From positions 492,001 to 556,000 of the forward strand of contig CAHIKZ030005496.1 of assembly GCA_903632075.3 (NCBI GenBank): a stretch of 64,000 nt of DNA, in the 5' to 3' direction. Below are positions 23,041 to 33,905 of the stretch, piece after piece. Position 1 is the first letter of the stretch. The number at the start of each line of letters is the position of its first letter. A program made the position numbers and the translations under genes. The stretch comes from Acanthosepion pharaonis (Eukaryota > Mollusca > Cephalopoda > Sepiida > Sepiidae). The notes beneath the pieces were generated by a model that saw only the letters and a program-made list of their open reading frames with translations, was not told the DNA's origin and ran no database searches.

Positions 23041-23660
23041 GAATAGACAATGGGACTTATACTAAGTTAAAACTTAATGTGATAGGGTATAGCCAAGTGT
23101 GATCCAGGACTCCTTACCTGTTATCTCCCCCTCCAATCCTTCCCTCTGTTTTGTGTCGTCCTTTTTTGTGTTATCTGTAATAGGAGTAGGTAGTCTCTTC
23201 TACCGCCCAGTCAACACTCCGCCCCCTTCTATTGGGCATGAGTAGAGGCTTACACCTTGTTTCTTGTCTAGGAAGGGGTTCCCAGTACTGTCTTCTCTCT
23301 CCGGCCTCTGTATTAGTGCAGGTCTGTTTCTCCCGTGATGCGTGCAGTCTGTGGCAACATCTCTTCATTCTGAGGGTACACGGCTGACAGTTCTCTGGTT
23401 GCTGTTTCCGACTGGTAGTTAGGAGCCCTAACTCTTGCGTAGCGTCTTGAGCGGCTGCTCTGATCAACAGTTGTATAATACCGGGGTGTTTGTAGTGTCA
23501 TGTCGCGCATGGAAAGGTGTCCCTGCAGTCACCTCCGGTGGGCAGAACTGAGGCCGCATAATGATGCAGATTTTGCCAACTCCTCTCTGCCCACGTCACG
23601 GTCGAAACTGTCTGTTTTCTCTTACCTCGGGCCTTCTCATTTTTGCAAATAAAATCCAAC

Positions 23661-26539
23661 ATGAGTTACAAAAACCGAAAGATTAACCCTAAACCAGCCT
23701 CTTAGAAACCACCTAAACCCCTCAACATTTCATTCTCCAACATCCGGGGCATTAGGACAAACTTCTACACTCTGGAATGTTTCCTCACTGCAAACGGCCC
23801 GGATGTACTGGCTCTCTGCGAGACAAACCTTGTCTCATCTATCCCCTCTTCTGATCTCTCGATCCCCGGCTATCTTCCTCTCCTCAGAAAAGACTCTCTA
23901 ACCCACATGCACCGTCTTGGTGTCTACGTCAAAGAACATCTCCCTCTGGCCAGAGAGTCCTCTCTCGAATCGCCTGACCAGTCATACATGTGTCTCCGAC
24001 TCTCTCTCCTCAATGCGGTAAGGTATCTCTTCTTCCTTTACCGCTCTCCATCCACTCAAGACTGTGAGATACTTGATAGCATTTCTGACAACATAGACAA
24101 GGCTCTCTCCCTCCACCCGTTTGCTCACATTTTTGGAGACTTTAACACCCATAACACTCTGTGGCTTAAGAATGCTACTACTGACCATGCAGGCATTCAA
24201 ACGCTTAATTTTTCAATCTCCCATTCCCTCACACAGATAGTTAACTTCCCCACTCGTTTTGCCTTCAACCGGGAATGTAAAGCCTCTCTACTCGACCTGT
24301 GCTTTACCTCCATCCCCGAATCCTGCAGCGCCTCGCAACTATGCCCTTTTGGTAACTCTGACCATGCAGTAGTATCGGTTAACATCTCCTTTAACTCCAC
24401 CCCTATAAAGAACCTCCTACCACTAGAACTTCGTTCTATTATCAACGAGCTGACTGGGACGCGTTCCGTGATTTCCTCCGCGATGTCCCCTGGGATGGAG
24501 TCTTTAAGCTCCCCGTCCAAGAATGTGCTTCTGAGGTCTCTTCCTGGGTTAAAGCTGGAATCGACGCTTTCATCCCATCAAGGAAATATAGGGTTAAGTC
24601 GCTCTCCTGCCCCTGGTTCTCGGCTGCTTGCTCAGCCTCCATCGCCCATAGGAACCACTACTTCCACCTATACCGTAGCGACATGTCTGACTGCAATAGA
24701 CGTCTCTTTGCCTCCGCCCGTAACGAATGTAAGCGTGTCCTAAATGATGCTAAGTCACTATTTGCGGCTCGAATGAAGGAACGTATTGCATCTCGCAAAT
24801 TTGGCTCCAAAGATTATTGGCGTCTCTGCAAGAGTGTATTGAACAATTGCAAACCCTCTATACCTCCTCTATTCAACCAGTTCGAAGTCTTGACCTCCTC
24901 TACCGACAAGGCTGAATACTTTGCTCGGAAATTTTCATCCAACTCGACGCTCGACTCTTCTGGTGTACCCATACCCGACTTCCCTCTTAGAACTGAGGCC
25001 ATATTGAGTGGGTTAAACATAACCCCAACTTTGGTACTGGGCGTTATCTTCAATTTAGATCCCAACAAGGCGAGTGGTGGAGATGGGATACCAGCCATTG
25101 TCTTAAAGAAATGCGCGCCTGAACTGGCGCCCGCCCTTTCGAAACTATACAACTACTTCCTCAAGGAATCTTGTTTTCCTGACTGCTGGAAGTCCTCTTC
25201 GATCGTTCCTGTCTTCAAGAACTCCGGCGACTCCTCTGACCCTTCCAACTACCGTCCTATCAGTCTCCTTCCCCTCTTCGGCAAAATCTTCGAAGCTCTA
25301 ATCAATACCGGGGTGTTTAACCACCTCACATCCCATAATCTGCTCTCAGACAAGCAATATGGTTTCCGCTTTGCCAGATCTACAGCCGATGTGCTCACAG
25401 CCATCACGGAAACAGTCTACCGAACTCTCCAAAATAACGGGGAAGCCCGAGCCGTGGCACTAGATATCTCAAAGCATTTGATAGGGTTTGGCACGCCGGC
25501 CTTCTCCGCAAGATCAGGGTTATGGCATTACGGGTCAATTATATAACGTAATACAATCATTCCTGTCAAACCGTGAATTGAAGGTCGTTCACAACGGATT
25601 CTCCTCCAGTTCCTATCCCACGAACGCAGGTGTTCCTCAAGGTTCCATCCTAGGCCCCACTCTATTCCTTATCTACATAAATGATCTTCCTGACGCCGTA
25701 ACTTCTCAAGTCGGCATCTACGCGGATGACACCACAATTTATTCCTGCCTCAAAAACAAATCTAGTCTCGCTGACAAAACTCACCTTGCCGTGCGTCTCG
25801 AAAAGGACCTCCAATCGATTGTGAACTGGGGCATGAATTGACTGGTCAACTTCAACGCTTCGGAGACAAAACTGCTCTCTATTAATCACCTCAGAGAGCC
25901 TTCCCTTCCCTCCATTAGAATGTCTGACACTCAACTTCGAGAGCAACTCTCTGCGGCTTCTCGGTCTCACGTTGACTGCTGACCTGAGATGGAATAAATA
26001 CATCGAGTCAATTGCCTCCTCCACTGCGAGGAAAGTTTGCTCCCTGAGCCGCGCTGGGAAGTTTTTCTCCCTGAGTCGATCCTCCAGATATACAAATCCA
26101 CAATTCGCCCTTGCATGGAGTATTGCTGCCATATATGGTCTGGCGCCCCTTCTGTTTGCCTCTCGGGGTTCTTGATAGGCTCCAGAAGCGGATATGCAAT
26201 ATGGTTGGCCCTGCCCTGGCGTCTCGTCTACAGTCACTTTCTCACAGACGCACCGTCGCCTCCCTCTGTCTGTTCTACAAATACTTTCATGGAAATTGCT
26301 CCGAGGAGCTGCATTCGTTGGTTCCCAGACTTCATGAGTTCAAGCGCCCGACGAGGCTGGCATCCCGCTCTCACCCCTACACTGTCGAAACTCCTAAATG
26401 TAGCCGTCTCTTCTACTCTAATAGCTTCATGTCTCGCACCTCTCGCCTGTGGAACTCTCTTCCCTTCTCCTATTTCCCTGTGAGTTATAATCTCCAGCTA
26501 TTCAAGTGTAATGTCAATCGACATTTCCAGTTGCCTTAA
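23661..26539 (+). pseudogene. LINE copy A endonuclease-reverse transcriptase (broken)
   Basis: A frame of about 959 codons, read from ATGAGTTAC at 23661 to the stop at 26539. APE-type endonuclease: FSNIRGIRTN, LALCETNL (catalytic Glu), HIFGDFNTHNTLW and GNSDHAVVSVN (catalytic SDH). Reverse transcriptase: NKASGGDGIPAIVLKK, SNYRPISLLP, GFRFARSTADVL, AGVPQGSILGP and YADDTTIYS (intact YADD). The C-terminal tail has SLCLFYKYFHGNCSEEL and SRTSRLWNSLPF. Damage: a stop in the early leader at about 23703, a frameshift near 24400, a small deletion near 25475 that removes the AFDRVWH block, a stop at 25839 and a frameshift near 25940. The protein would nick target DNA and copy its own RNA. This copy cannot encode an intact protein. 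Copy B has the same length and largely different lesions. Confidence 0.9.
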
Positions 26540-26660
26540 TCTATCTACTACCCTCATCCTTTCTTCTATCACTCCTATCTGATCTTCCTATTTTCTGTAA
26601 CCCCTTGCGTCCTAGTGGCTTCCCTCCTTGCTTGGGGTGAAATGCTTAAAAAAAAAAAAA

Positions 26661-26900
26661 TGTGACGTGACTTCCCTCTGTCTTTTCTACAAATATTTTC
26701 AAGGCACCTGCTCTGACGAGCTTTTTTCACTGCTGCCCCGATTACATGAATGTAAGCATGCTACTAAATTAGCATCTAAGTTGCACCACTTTACTTTTGC
26801 AATAGTTATATATAACCGCCACTTCTACTCCCAAAGTTACTTTTCTTGTCCTTTCCGCCCGTAGAACACTTTTCCGTTTACAGGTTGCCCTGATAATCAC
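26661..26900 (+). pseudogene. Older LINE relic, middle part
   Basis: The plus frame reads DVTSLCLFYKYFQGTCSDEL, then FSLLPRLHECKHATKLASKL. It continues the split relic from 22351. It is interrupted at 26900 by a SINE and resumes at 27427. Confidence 0.8.
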
Positions 26901-27417
26901 AGTAGAAGGCATGGTGGAGTATTGGATAGCGGCTTGGGTTGAGGAATCGCAGAGCCGAGTTCGAGTTCCAGTTGAATCCATTACATTCACTTACGTGCTA
27001 ATACCCTTGGGAAAGGTATGAATCCTCTTCCTCTCCCTCCAGCTATGGGTAAAATAGCAGGACAGACTTGGTTCTATAGCCTTGGATGGCAACTGGTTTA
27101 GGAGAAGGACAACTCTGAATTCAAAACCTGCGGAGGGTCGTTTGGGAACATTGTGGCATTCGGTGCACCAAGTCTCTGTATTCGTTTCTTCAAAGATCTT
27201 AGATGAGGGTGAGTGGAGTCTCTCTGAGCCTTGGTTGGCAATCCATTTAGTGATGGTGTCACGATAAAAACACCCTTGATAGCCCTAGCGAAGCATTAAG
27301 AATTCAGCTATTTGACAAGATTATGAACTACACCAATCAAAGTATTAGCTATGACAGATAAGGAATACTGGAATGGTGTAGTGAGTTCAATCTCGGCTGA
27401 GGCCGCAAGATGATGAT
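26901..27417 (+). mobile_element. SINE S1 insertion with 9-bp target duplication
   Basis: GATAATCAC occurs at 26892-26900 and 27418-27426, flanking the element. The head GCATGGTGGAGTATTGGATA with box-B-like GAGTTCGAGTTCC is tRNA-derived. The body shares its blocks with 15321-15612. The tail is GATGATGAT. An extra 3' segment carries another box-B-like GTGAGTTCAATCTC near 27381. The insertion split the LINE relic, so it is younger than that relic. Confidence 0.85.
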
Positions 27418-27426
27418 GATAATCAC

Positions 27427-27610
27427 TAAATACAAAAATTTAAATGCAACGTCAATCGCCATCTTGTATCTTCTTGAATCCCGTTCATCTTTTATACTTT
27501 CATCAATTCCCCTCTACAGATTTTTTTCTCTCATTTTCCTTCACTGTAAAAACTGTGTACTAGTGGCATTCCCGTCTTGCTTGGGGTGAAATGATTAAAA
27601 AATGAAAAAG
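27427..27610 (+). pseudogene. Older LINE relic, 3' end
   Basis: AAATGCAACGTCAATCGCCA (the CNVNRH codons) through the 3' UTR to TTGCTTGGGGTGAAATGATT and an A-rich tail. It completes the relic split by copy A and the SINE. Confidence 0.8.
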
Positions 27611-27992
27611 TAAATAAATAAAGATGGGTCCCTCAACTTACGCCAGAGTTCCGTTTCTCCAATGCGACGTAAAGCGATTTCCGTGTAACATAATTAGGAC
27701 ATGAAATGATATTGAAGGTCTTTAAAGAAATTTCTATGCATTTTTCTTTGGGTAAGCATTTCTGGCTGAAAACCAACTTAGAAGAAAAATCTCAAAAATG
27801 TCGCTATCCAATCTTATAAAAAGATAAATCTACATGCTGGATTCTTTGCAATATCGGCTTTCTTGAATCAATTACGACTTTCTTAAACATACTAAAAACT
27901 TAAAAACAAACGATTAAATCCATAACTTCATGTTATTAAAAAAAACACATCATTCAATCCAAATCCCAAATAATTTAAATACTAATTTGCAC
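27611..27992. other. Unassigned AT-rich sequence
   Basis: Nothing recognised. Confidence 0.4.
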
Positions 27993-28024
<32 letters not shown>

Positions 28025-28034
28025 ATATATATAT
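27993..28034. repeat. (TA)n microsatellite
   Basis: About 42 bp with one TT interruption. It is the left border of hammerhead-like unit H5. Confidence 0.95.
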
Positions 28035-28272
28035 AAAATACCGCCACCACCCCTGGTCCTACCGCATTTTTTCCTGTGTTCAACATCTTAATCCCCTACC
28101 ACCCATCACGAAACACAATTTTTAAATCTGAGGTTATTTTCACATTATATTTCGCACGCGAAAAATCAAACAGGGTAAAGATTTTTTCTAATAATTCCAC
28201 CTACAAGCAATTTTTGCCCACCTCAAAAATGTAACGTTGGATAATTTTAACCGTCCCTCTGTTTATTTCTCG

Positions 28273-28319
28273 CCGATGAAGAACACCGGCGTGTTCGAAA
28301 GTTCTGAATTTGGAACGTC
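28273..28319 (+). ncRNA. Hammerhead-like motif, family H5
   Basis: CCGATGA (one change from CUGANGA), an extra A, a 6-bp helix II GAACAC/GTGTTC with loop CGGC, GAAA at 28297, then GTTC/GAAC as helix III around an 8-nt loop, and GTC at 28317-28319. A UC after helix III is exactly where hammerhead cleavage would fall. No good helix I was found. The unit occupies 28036-28435 and is bounded by (TA)n on both sides. Confidence 0.55.
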
Positions 28320-28429
28320 GACTTCCGTGCTTCGTTTTTGTCAGCTAGTTAATACTAATAAATGTTTTTTGTACTGATTTCATCTGTACCCTTTCGTTTG
28401 ACTTTGTTCTATTGACAAACTTATCTACT

Positions 28430-28435
<6 letters not shown>

Positions 28436-28472
<37 letters not shown>
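28436..28472. repeat. (TA)n microsatellite
   Basis: 37 bp of TA; the right border of unit H5. Confidence 0.97.
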
Positions 28473-28475
<3 letters not shown>

Positions 28476-28607
28476 TGTGTATGTGTGTAAGTTTTTTTTA
28501 TTTTAAGTGTTTGTTTTTCATTATAAATAATTTCTTACTCAGTCTTTGATATAGAGCTCTAAGTGGATCTGTATCCTCTTGAAAATTCTATACGGATTAG
28601 TAATATT

Positions 28608-28612
<5 letters not shown>

Positions 28613-28665
<53 letters not shown>
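28613..28665. repeat. (TA)n(TG)n microsatellite
   Basis: 39 bp of TA then 14 bp of TG, followed at 28666 by the flank of a tRNA-like sequence. Confidence 0.97.
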
Positions 28666-28726
28666 CATTCGCAGACGGTACTGTTTTGCTGTATCATACC
28701 TCCTCAGTGCGGCTAGACAACCAAGT

Positions 28727-28793
28727 GCCTCATGCCCGGATCGAAATCCACACGATTTGGTGTCAGTCAGAGCTTCTACCTCTGAGCTATCTT
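28727..28793 (-). tRNA. tRNA-like sequence (SINE head or tRNA pseudogene)
   Basis: On the minus strand TAGCTCAGAGGTAGAAGC matches a box A/D-arm and GATTTCGATCCGGGC matches a box B/T-arm. The anticodon region (CTCTGACTGACACC...) does not give a clean 7-nt loop on a 5-bp stem, and the acceptor ends do not pair well. It is probably a tRNA-derived SINE head and not a working tRNA. No anticodon is assigned. Confidence 0.5.
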
Positions 28794-28841
28794 CACTTGC
28801 TAAAGTCCATCAGATGACAAAACGGATTAGCTAAAATAAGG

Positions 28842-29800
<959 letters not shown>

Positions 29801-29894
29801 TATATATATATAAATGTTGTGAAAATTTCTCCGATTTAATCGGTAGAGAAGACAATATTATGAATAAAAATGACAATAGGAAAACCGGTAATTG

Positions 29895-29935
29895 CTGACG
29901 CGTTTCGTCCAATGTGGACTTTATCAAAGCAAAAT
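29895..29935 (-). ncRNA. PLE hammerhead-like motif, left copy
   Basis: Reverse complement of the motif at 32971-33009: TTGATAA, extra A, GTCC/GGAC hairpin, GAAAC, GCGTC. It lies about 150 nt 3' of the PLE stop codon. Confidence 0.6.
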
Positions 29936-30079
29936 ACGAAAATGAAATTAAATGAACAACGTAACTAATAAAAACAAAAACAGAATGTACCTAACAACTG
30001 GAATGTAGAGAAACGCTATTTTCATATTTTTTAAATGAGAAATAACGTCAGAGATTGTCACGTGTGGAGAATATTGTCA

Positions 30080-31165
30080 TTATATCTGTGTTGATGTATT
30101 CAACCATTTTCTTTCGATTTTATGAATCTGTTGTGCATGTTTGTTTGTAAGAGCATTAATTTTGTTAAGAAAGGTGAAATAGGGAAAAAAGCCTGGGCGT
30201 AAATTAATATTTGGATAATTTTCTATGGCGGCACTCTCAAAATTTTCCTTCTGGTGAGTGATTTTCTTTTTTATGAGTGTAGCATTTTTAAAATCAAAAT
30301 TATGGTTGTATTTATTTCTATGTATTACTATTGCATTAGCTAAGTTGTTTTTTGTGAGGTCTCTTTTGTGCTCATATATGCGTTTTTTCAAACTTCTACT
30401 TGTTTCTCCAATATATTGGGAGGAGCAGTTTTGGCAATTTATTTTATAAATGCCTGCTTCAGAAATGTTAGTGCTATTATTGTTTGAAGATCTTAGTATA
30501 TCTATAATGGTTTTGGAGGTGTTTGTGACTATTTCAAGATTATTTAAATGGGATAGGTTATTCTGGATCGTGGACGTGGCAGAATTGGTCGGTAGTATTA
30601 TGTATCTGTTTTCATGTGATTTACTATTGCGGATTGTGTTATTTGTTTTGTTTCGTTTGTATATTTTGTATGCCTTTCTTCTTGCATTGTGGATGAAATG
30701 ATATGGGTATTGTAGGTTTTTGAATGTGTTTTCTATGTATGTTTCTTCTTTAAATAAATATTGAGGACTACAGATTCTTAATGCTCTTAGATAGAAACCT
30801 ATAATAATTCCAGATTTAATTTTTGAAGGGTGGTTTGAGTAGAAGCTGATAAGATCATTTTTGTTTGTAGCCTTTCTGTAAACGTCAAAATTGAGTTCGT
30901 TGTTATTTCTAATTAACAAAATGTCCAGGAACGGAAGAGTGTAGTTGGTTTCAGTTTCGAGAGTGAAGTTTATTGTAGGTTCAATATTGTTAAGTTTGGA
31001 GAGAAGATCCGTTAAATTGGTGTTTTTTGGAATTATTAATAACGAGTCGTCTATGTATCTGAAATATGAAGAGTTTGTAGGGAGAATATTTTTGAATGAG
31101 TCACTTTCTAGAAATTCTAAAAATAGACATGCAAGAACGCCGCTGAGAGGAGATCCCATTGGCAA
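30080..31165 (-). CDS. Penelope-like RT C-terminal half with GIY-YIG endonuclease
   Basis: An open frame of 361 codons. Residues 1-10 (MPMGSPLSGV) are an internal RT motif and not a true start: the sequence upstream continues QHYRQKFGLPMGSPLSG. FRYIDDSLLI at 35-44 holds the catalytic Asp pair. LPFLDILL at 77-84 is the next RT block, followed by the thumb. The GIY-YIG nuclease starts at GIYKINC (238), with YIGETSRSLKKRIYEH at 251-266, then the His/Asn region HRNKYNHNFDFKNATLI and a FESAAIENYPNINLRPGF tail. PLE reverse transcriptases extend a nicked target using their own nuclease. RT fingers are frameshifted further upstream, so the full protein is not encoded. It is the best preserved coding frame of its kind here and is useful as a reference for the other PLE relics. 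Confidence 0.9.
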   Translation of the reverse strand: MPMGSPLSGVLACLFLEFLESDSFKNILPTNSSYFRYIDDSLLIIPKNTNLTDLLSKLNNIEPTINFTLETETNYTLPFLDILLIRNNNELNFDVYRKATNKNDLISFYSNHPSKIKSGIIIGFYLRALRICSPQYLFKEETYIENTFKNLQYPYHFIHNARRKAYKIYKRNKTNNTIRNSKSHENRYIILPTNSATSTIQNNLSHLNNLEIVTNTSKTIIDILRSSNNNSTNISEAGIYKINCQNCSSQYIGETSRSLKKRIYEHKRDLTKNNLANAIVIHRNKYNHNFDFKNATLIKKKITHQKENFESAAIENYPNINLRPGFFPYFTFLNKINALTNKHAQQIHKIERKWLNTSTQI

Positions 31166-31616
31166 ACCAAATTTCTGTCTGTAATGTTGGTTATTAAAAG
31201 TAAAGAAGCATAGCTTGGTAATTAGTTAGCACAGTTTTATAATTTTGTGTGTAGATATAGGTAATTGGATTTTTGCATTTGTTAGGTTTTTTTAAGTAAA
31301 TTTAAGCATTTATTATGGGGACGTTTGTATAAAGAGATTGTATATCTAAACTAGTCATATATTTGGACTTGTTTAAGAGGTCGCCTGAATTTTTTATGTG
31401 TGATGGACTAATAGTGCCGAGAAGTGGAGTTAAACTAGTTTGTGGGCTATTTTGTGTGTGGAGCGCTTATCCCTGATATGATAGGTCTCATTGGTATTTC
31501 GGTTTATGCGTTTTTGGTAATCCATATAATATGGGTGTTTTGGGATGGTATTCAGTAAGCTTTAACCAGGAGAAGTTTTCATTTTTTAGTAGTTTTGTAA
31601 TGTTGCAAACTAAGCA

Positions 31617-33039
31617 GTCGGCACTATTAGTCCATCACATTTTAAAAAATCAGGCGACCTCTTAAATAACTAAAAAAAAATAGACATTGCAAATATATGA
31701 CTAGTTTAGATATACAATCTCTTTATACAAACGTCCCATAGATAAATGCTTAAATTTACTTAAAAACACCTAACAAATGCAAAAAATCCATTACCTATAT
31801 CTACACACATAAAATTATAAAACTGTGCCAACTAATTACCAGTTTATGCTTCTTTACTTTAATAACCAACATTACAGACAGAAATTTGGTTTGCCAATGG
31901 GATCTCCTCTGGCGGCGTTTTGCATGTCTATTTTAGAATTTCTATTGTGACTCATTCAAAAATATTCTCCTACAAATCTTCATATTTCAGATACATAGAC
32001 GACTCGTTATTAATAATTCCAAAAACACCAATTTAACGGATCTTCTCCAAACTAACAATATTGAACCTACAATAAACTTCACTCTCGAAACTACTCTTCC
32101 GTTCCTGGACATTTTGTTAATTTAACAACGAACTCAATTTTGACGTTTACAGAAAGGCTACAAACAAAATGATCTTAATTTACTCAAACCCCTTCAAAAA
32201 ATTAAATGGAATTATTATAGGTTTCTATCTAAGAGCATTAAGAATCTGTAGTCCTCAATATTTATTTTACATAGGGATAATACCCATATCATTTCATCCA
32301 CAATGCAAGAAGAAAGGCATACAAAATTTAACACAATCCCAATAGTAAATCACATGAAAACAGATACATAATACTATTGTTTAATTCTGCCACGTCCACG
32401 ATCCAGAATTATCCCATTTAAATAATCTTGAAATAGTCACAAACACCTCCAAAAAACCATTATAGATATAAAGATCTTCAAACAATAATAGCACTAAATT
32501 TCTGAAGCAGGCATTTATAAAATAAATTGCCAAAACTGCTCCTCCCAATATATTGGAGAAACAAGTAGAAGTTTCATATATCAAAAGAGACCTCAAAAAA
32601 ACAACTTAGCTAATGCAATAGTAAAACATAGAAATAAATACAACCATAATTTTGATTTGAAAAATGCTACACTCATAAAAAGAAAAATTCAATTTATTCC
32701 GAAAATTATCCAAATTAATTTACGCCCAGGCTTTTTTCCATATTTCACCTTTCTTAACAAAATTAATGCTCTTACAAACAAACAAAAAAAAAAATCCGGT
32801 TGAATACATCAACACAGATATAATGACAATATTCTCCACACGTGGTAATACTCTGACGTTATTCTCATTTAAAAAATATGAAAATAGCGTTTCTCTACAT
32901 TCAGTTGCTAAGGTACATTCTGTTTTGTTTTATTAGTTACGTTGTTCATTTAATTTCATTTTCGTATTTTGCTTTGATAAAGTCCACATTGGACGAAACG
33001 CGTCAGCAATTACCGGTTTTCCTATTGTCATTTTTATTC

Positions 33040-33042
<3 letters not shown>
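31617..33042 (+). mobile_element. Penelope-like element, inverted plus-strand copy
   Basis: Mirrors 29870-31420 at high similarity, with many small deletions. Recognisable frame pieces: ATGACTAGTTTAGATATACA near 31697 (RT), RQKFGLPMGSPL near 31880, FRYIDDS near 31987, FLDILLI, then near 32518 INCQNCSSQYIGETSRS. It ends at TTTTTATTCATAATA, which runs straight into (TA)n. Its RT starts later than the minus copy, at about CGGCACTATTAGTCCATCAC (31629). It is a pseudogene throughout. Confidence 0.85.
32971..33009 (+). ncRNA. PLE hammerhead-like motif with all three helices
   Basis: Helix I: TTGCT (before the core) pairs with AGCAA (after the cleavage site). The core box is TTGATAA. One extra A precedes helix II GTCC/GGAC with loop ACATT. 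Then comes GAA. Helix III is only 2 bp, AC/GT with a GC loop, and C is the expected cleavage-site base. Compared with CUGANGA, C3 is U and G8 is A. These two bases pair with each other in the folded hammerhead, so the change could be compensatory. Minimal hammerheads with tiny helix III are known from PLEs. Confidence 0.65.

Positions 33043-33079
<37 letters not shown>
33043..33079. repeat. (TA)n microsatellite at PLE 3' end
   Basis: 37 bp of TA fused to the PLE terminus. Confidence 0.97.
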
Positions 33080-33082
<3 letters not shown>

Positions 33083-33193
33083 AAGTTCTATTAATGTTGA
33101 AGCTTAAATAAGCATGGAATAATACAACACAAAATGTACGTTAGCAAAATGTATTGAAACAAAGAATAGGTACACAATATTTACAGTTAGTTT

Positions 33194-33520
33194 GGTATAT
33201 TCTTGGGAAGACTGTTCCTGCATAATGGGTTGACTAAATCGCAGTCGGGCAGAGTCTCTGGATTCAATTTCTTAATCTCTACTATCTTCCCCGTCTTCCG
33301 GTACCAACCCATATTTATATGGTCGGTAGTCCGCTTATGTAAATTAGGTGTATCATACACAACAATTAAATAGGCACTGCAAAGTCCGTTTATTCAACCT
33401 TTGTTTTCAATATCCGACTGAAGTGCTTTACGAAGTTCATTTTTCGTTACATTCGGGTACTTTCGTCTCTCACAGTCATTGTGAAGAATTATGAATGATC
33501 AGTATGTTAAATTAGAGGCC
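33194..33520 (-). pseudogene. Unrecognised eroded coding stretch
   Basis: One minus-strand frame with a single internal TGA covers about 100 codons. It reads DCERRKYPNVTKNELRKALQ, then IVVYDTPNLHKRTTDHINMG, WYRKTGKIVEIKKLNPETLP and DCDLVNPLCRNSLPKNIPN before a stop. The amino-acid balance (Lys, Asn, Asp, Pro, Trp, Cys) looks like protein, unlike the low-complexity frames elsewhere. I do not recognise the family. It could be the C-terminus of another transposon protein or a host-gene fragment. Confidence 0.3.
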
Positions 33521-33654
33521 CTTCTTAAAATCCAGTACACTCCAAGGCAGGCATTAAATCCACTGAGACACAAGCGGTTACTGTGTGTGGAAGAATTAGA
33601 AAATAGAATCAGTTCTAAAAAAAAAAGTCAAAAAAAAAAAAAATTTACCCGTAA

Positions 33655-33905
33655 ACAGCTTAAATAGAATTCGAACCGTTGTGATTGGCTGTTGGTCAAT
33701 CTCCAATCAAATGTGTGATAACGGGGTATATTTATAGAAGTCAGTGTCTACAAGCATTTTTTTAGAGGCTGTATCAGAGTCTGATCAGCTCTGATGGAGT
33801 CGATTTGGTGAGATCAATATGATGTTTGAAAGACCCGAAACTGTCCAATGATCCATTTCCAGAACATCACTGACGACGCCCTCTAGCGCTAAAAGAGCGT
33901 ATATT
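33655..33905 (+). repeat. Dispersed repeat family R1, copy 2
   Basis: Matches 1236-1510 in block order (CCAATC-AATGTGTG, GTCGATTTGGTGA, TGAAAGACCCGAAACTG, AACATCACTGACGA). Non-coding. Confidence 0.6.

Larger units (their letters stand above)
22352..26660 (+). mobile_element. CR1/Jockey-like LINE, near full length (copy A)
   Basis: About 4.3 kb. It runs from two 5' monomer starts (22361 and 22892, 531 bp apart), through a GC-richer leader with no reading frame, to one EN-RT frame (23661-26539), and ends with TTGCTTGGGGTGAAATGCTT plus a poly(A) run at 26647-26660. No ORF1 is visible. The same 3' end (GGGGTGAAATG-TTAA) closes every other family copy in the window: 27610, 36050, 44515, 50750, 55285 and 60720. 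Clade assignment rests on the EN and RT motifs and is approximate. Confidence 0.9.
29826..31616 (-). mobile_element. Penelope-like element, 5'-truncated minus-strand copy
   Basis: On the minus strand it contains RT motif remnants in broken frames: DYQKRINRNTNETYHIRD and KIAHKLV near 31450-31530, then SLYTNV near 31330. After these come the intact frame at 30080-31165, a 3' UTR of about 150 bp, a hammerhead-like motif (29895-29935) and a terminus beside TATATATATA at 29803. From about 31420 leftward it is mirrored by the plus-strand copy 31617-33042. The 5' part of the RT is missing, so it is dead on arrival in present form. Confidence 0.88.

Noticed and set aside
23171..23510. Minus-strand frames in the LINE leader, considered as an ORF1
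   Set aside because: They run opposite to the element and appear in copy B only as shadows; no RNA-binding or zinc-knuckle motif is present in the sense direction.
28727..28793. Functional tRNA gene
   Set aside because: The anticodon arm and acceptor stem do not fold acceptably; listed as tRNA-like only.
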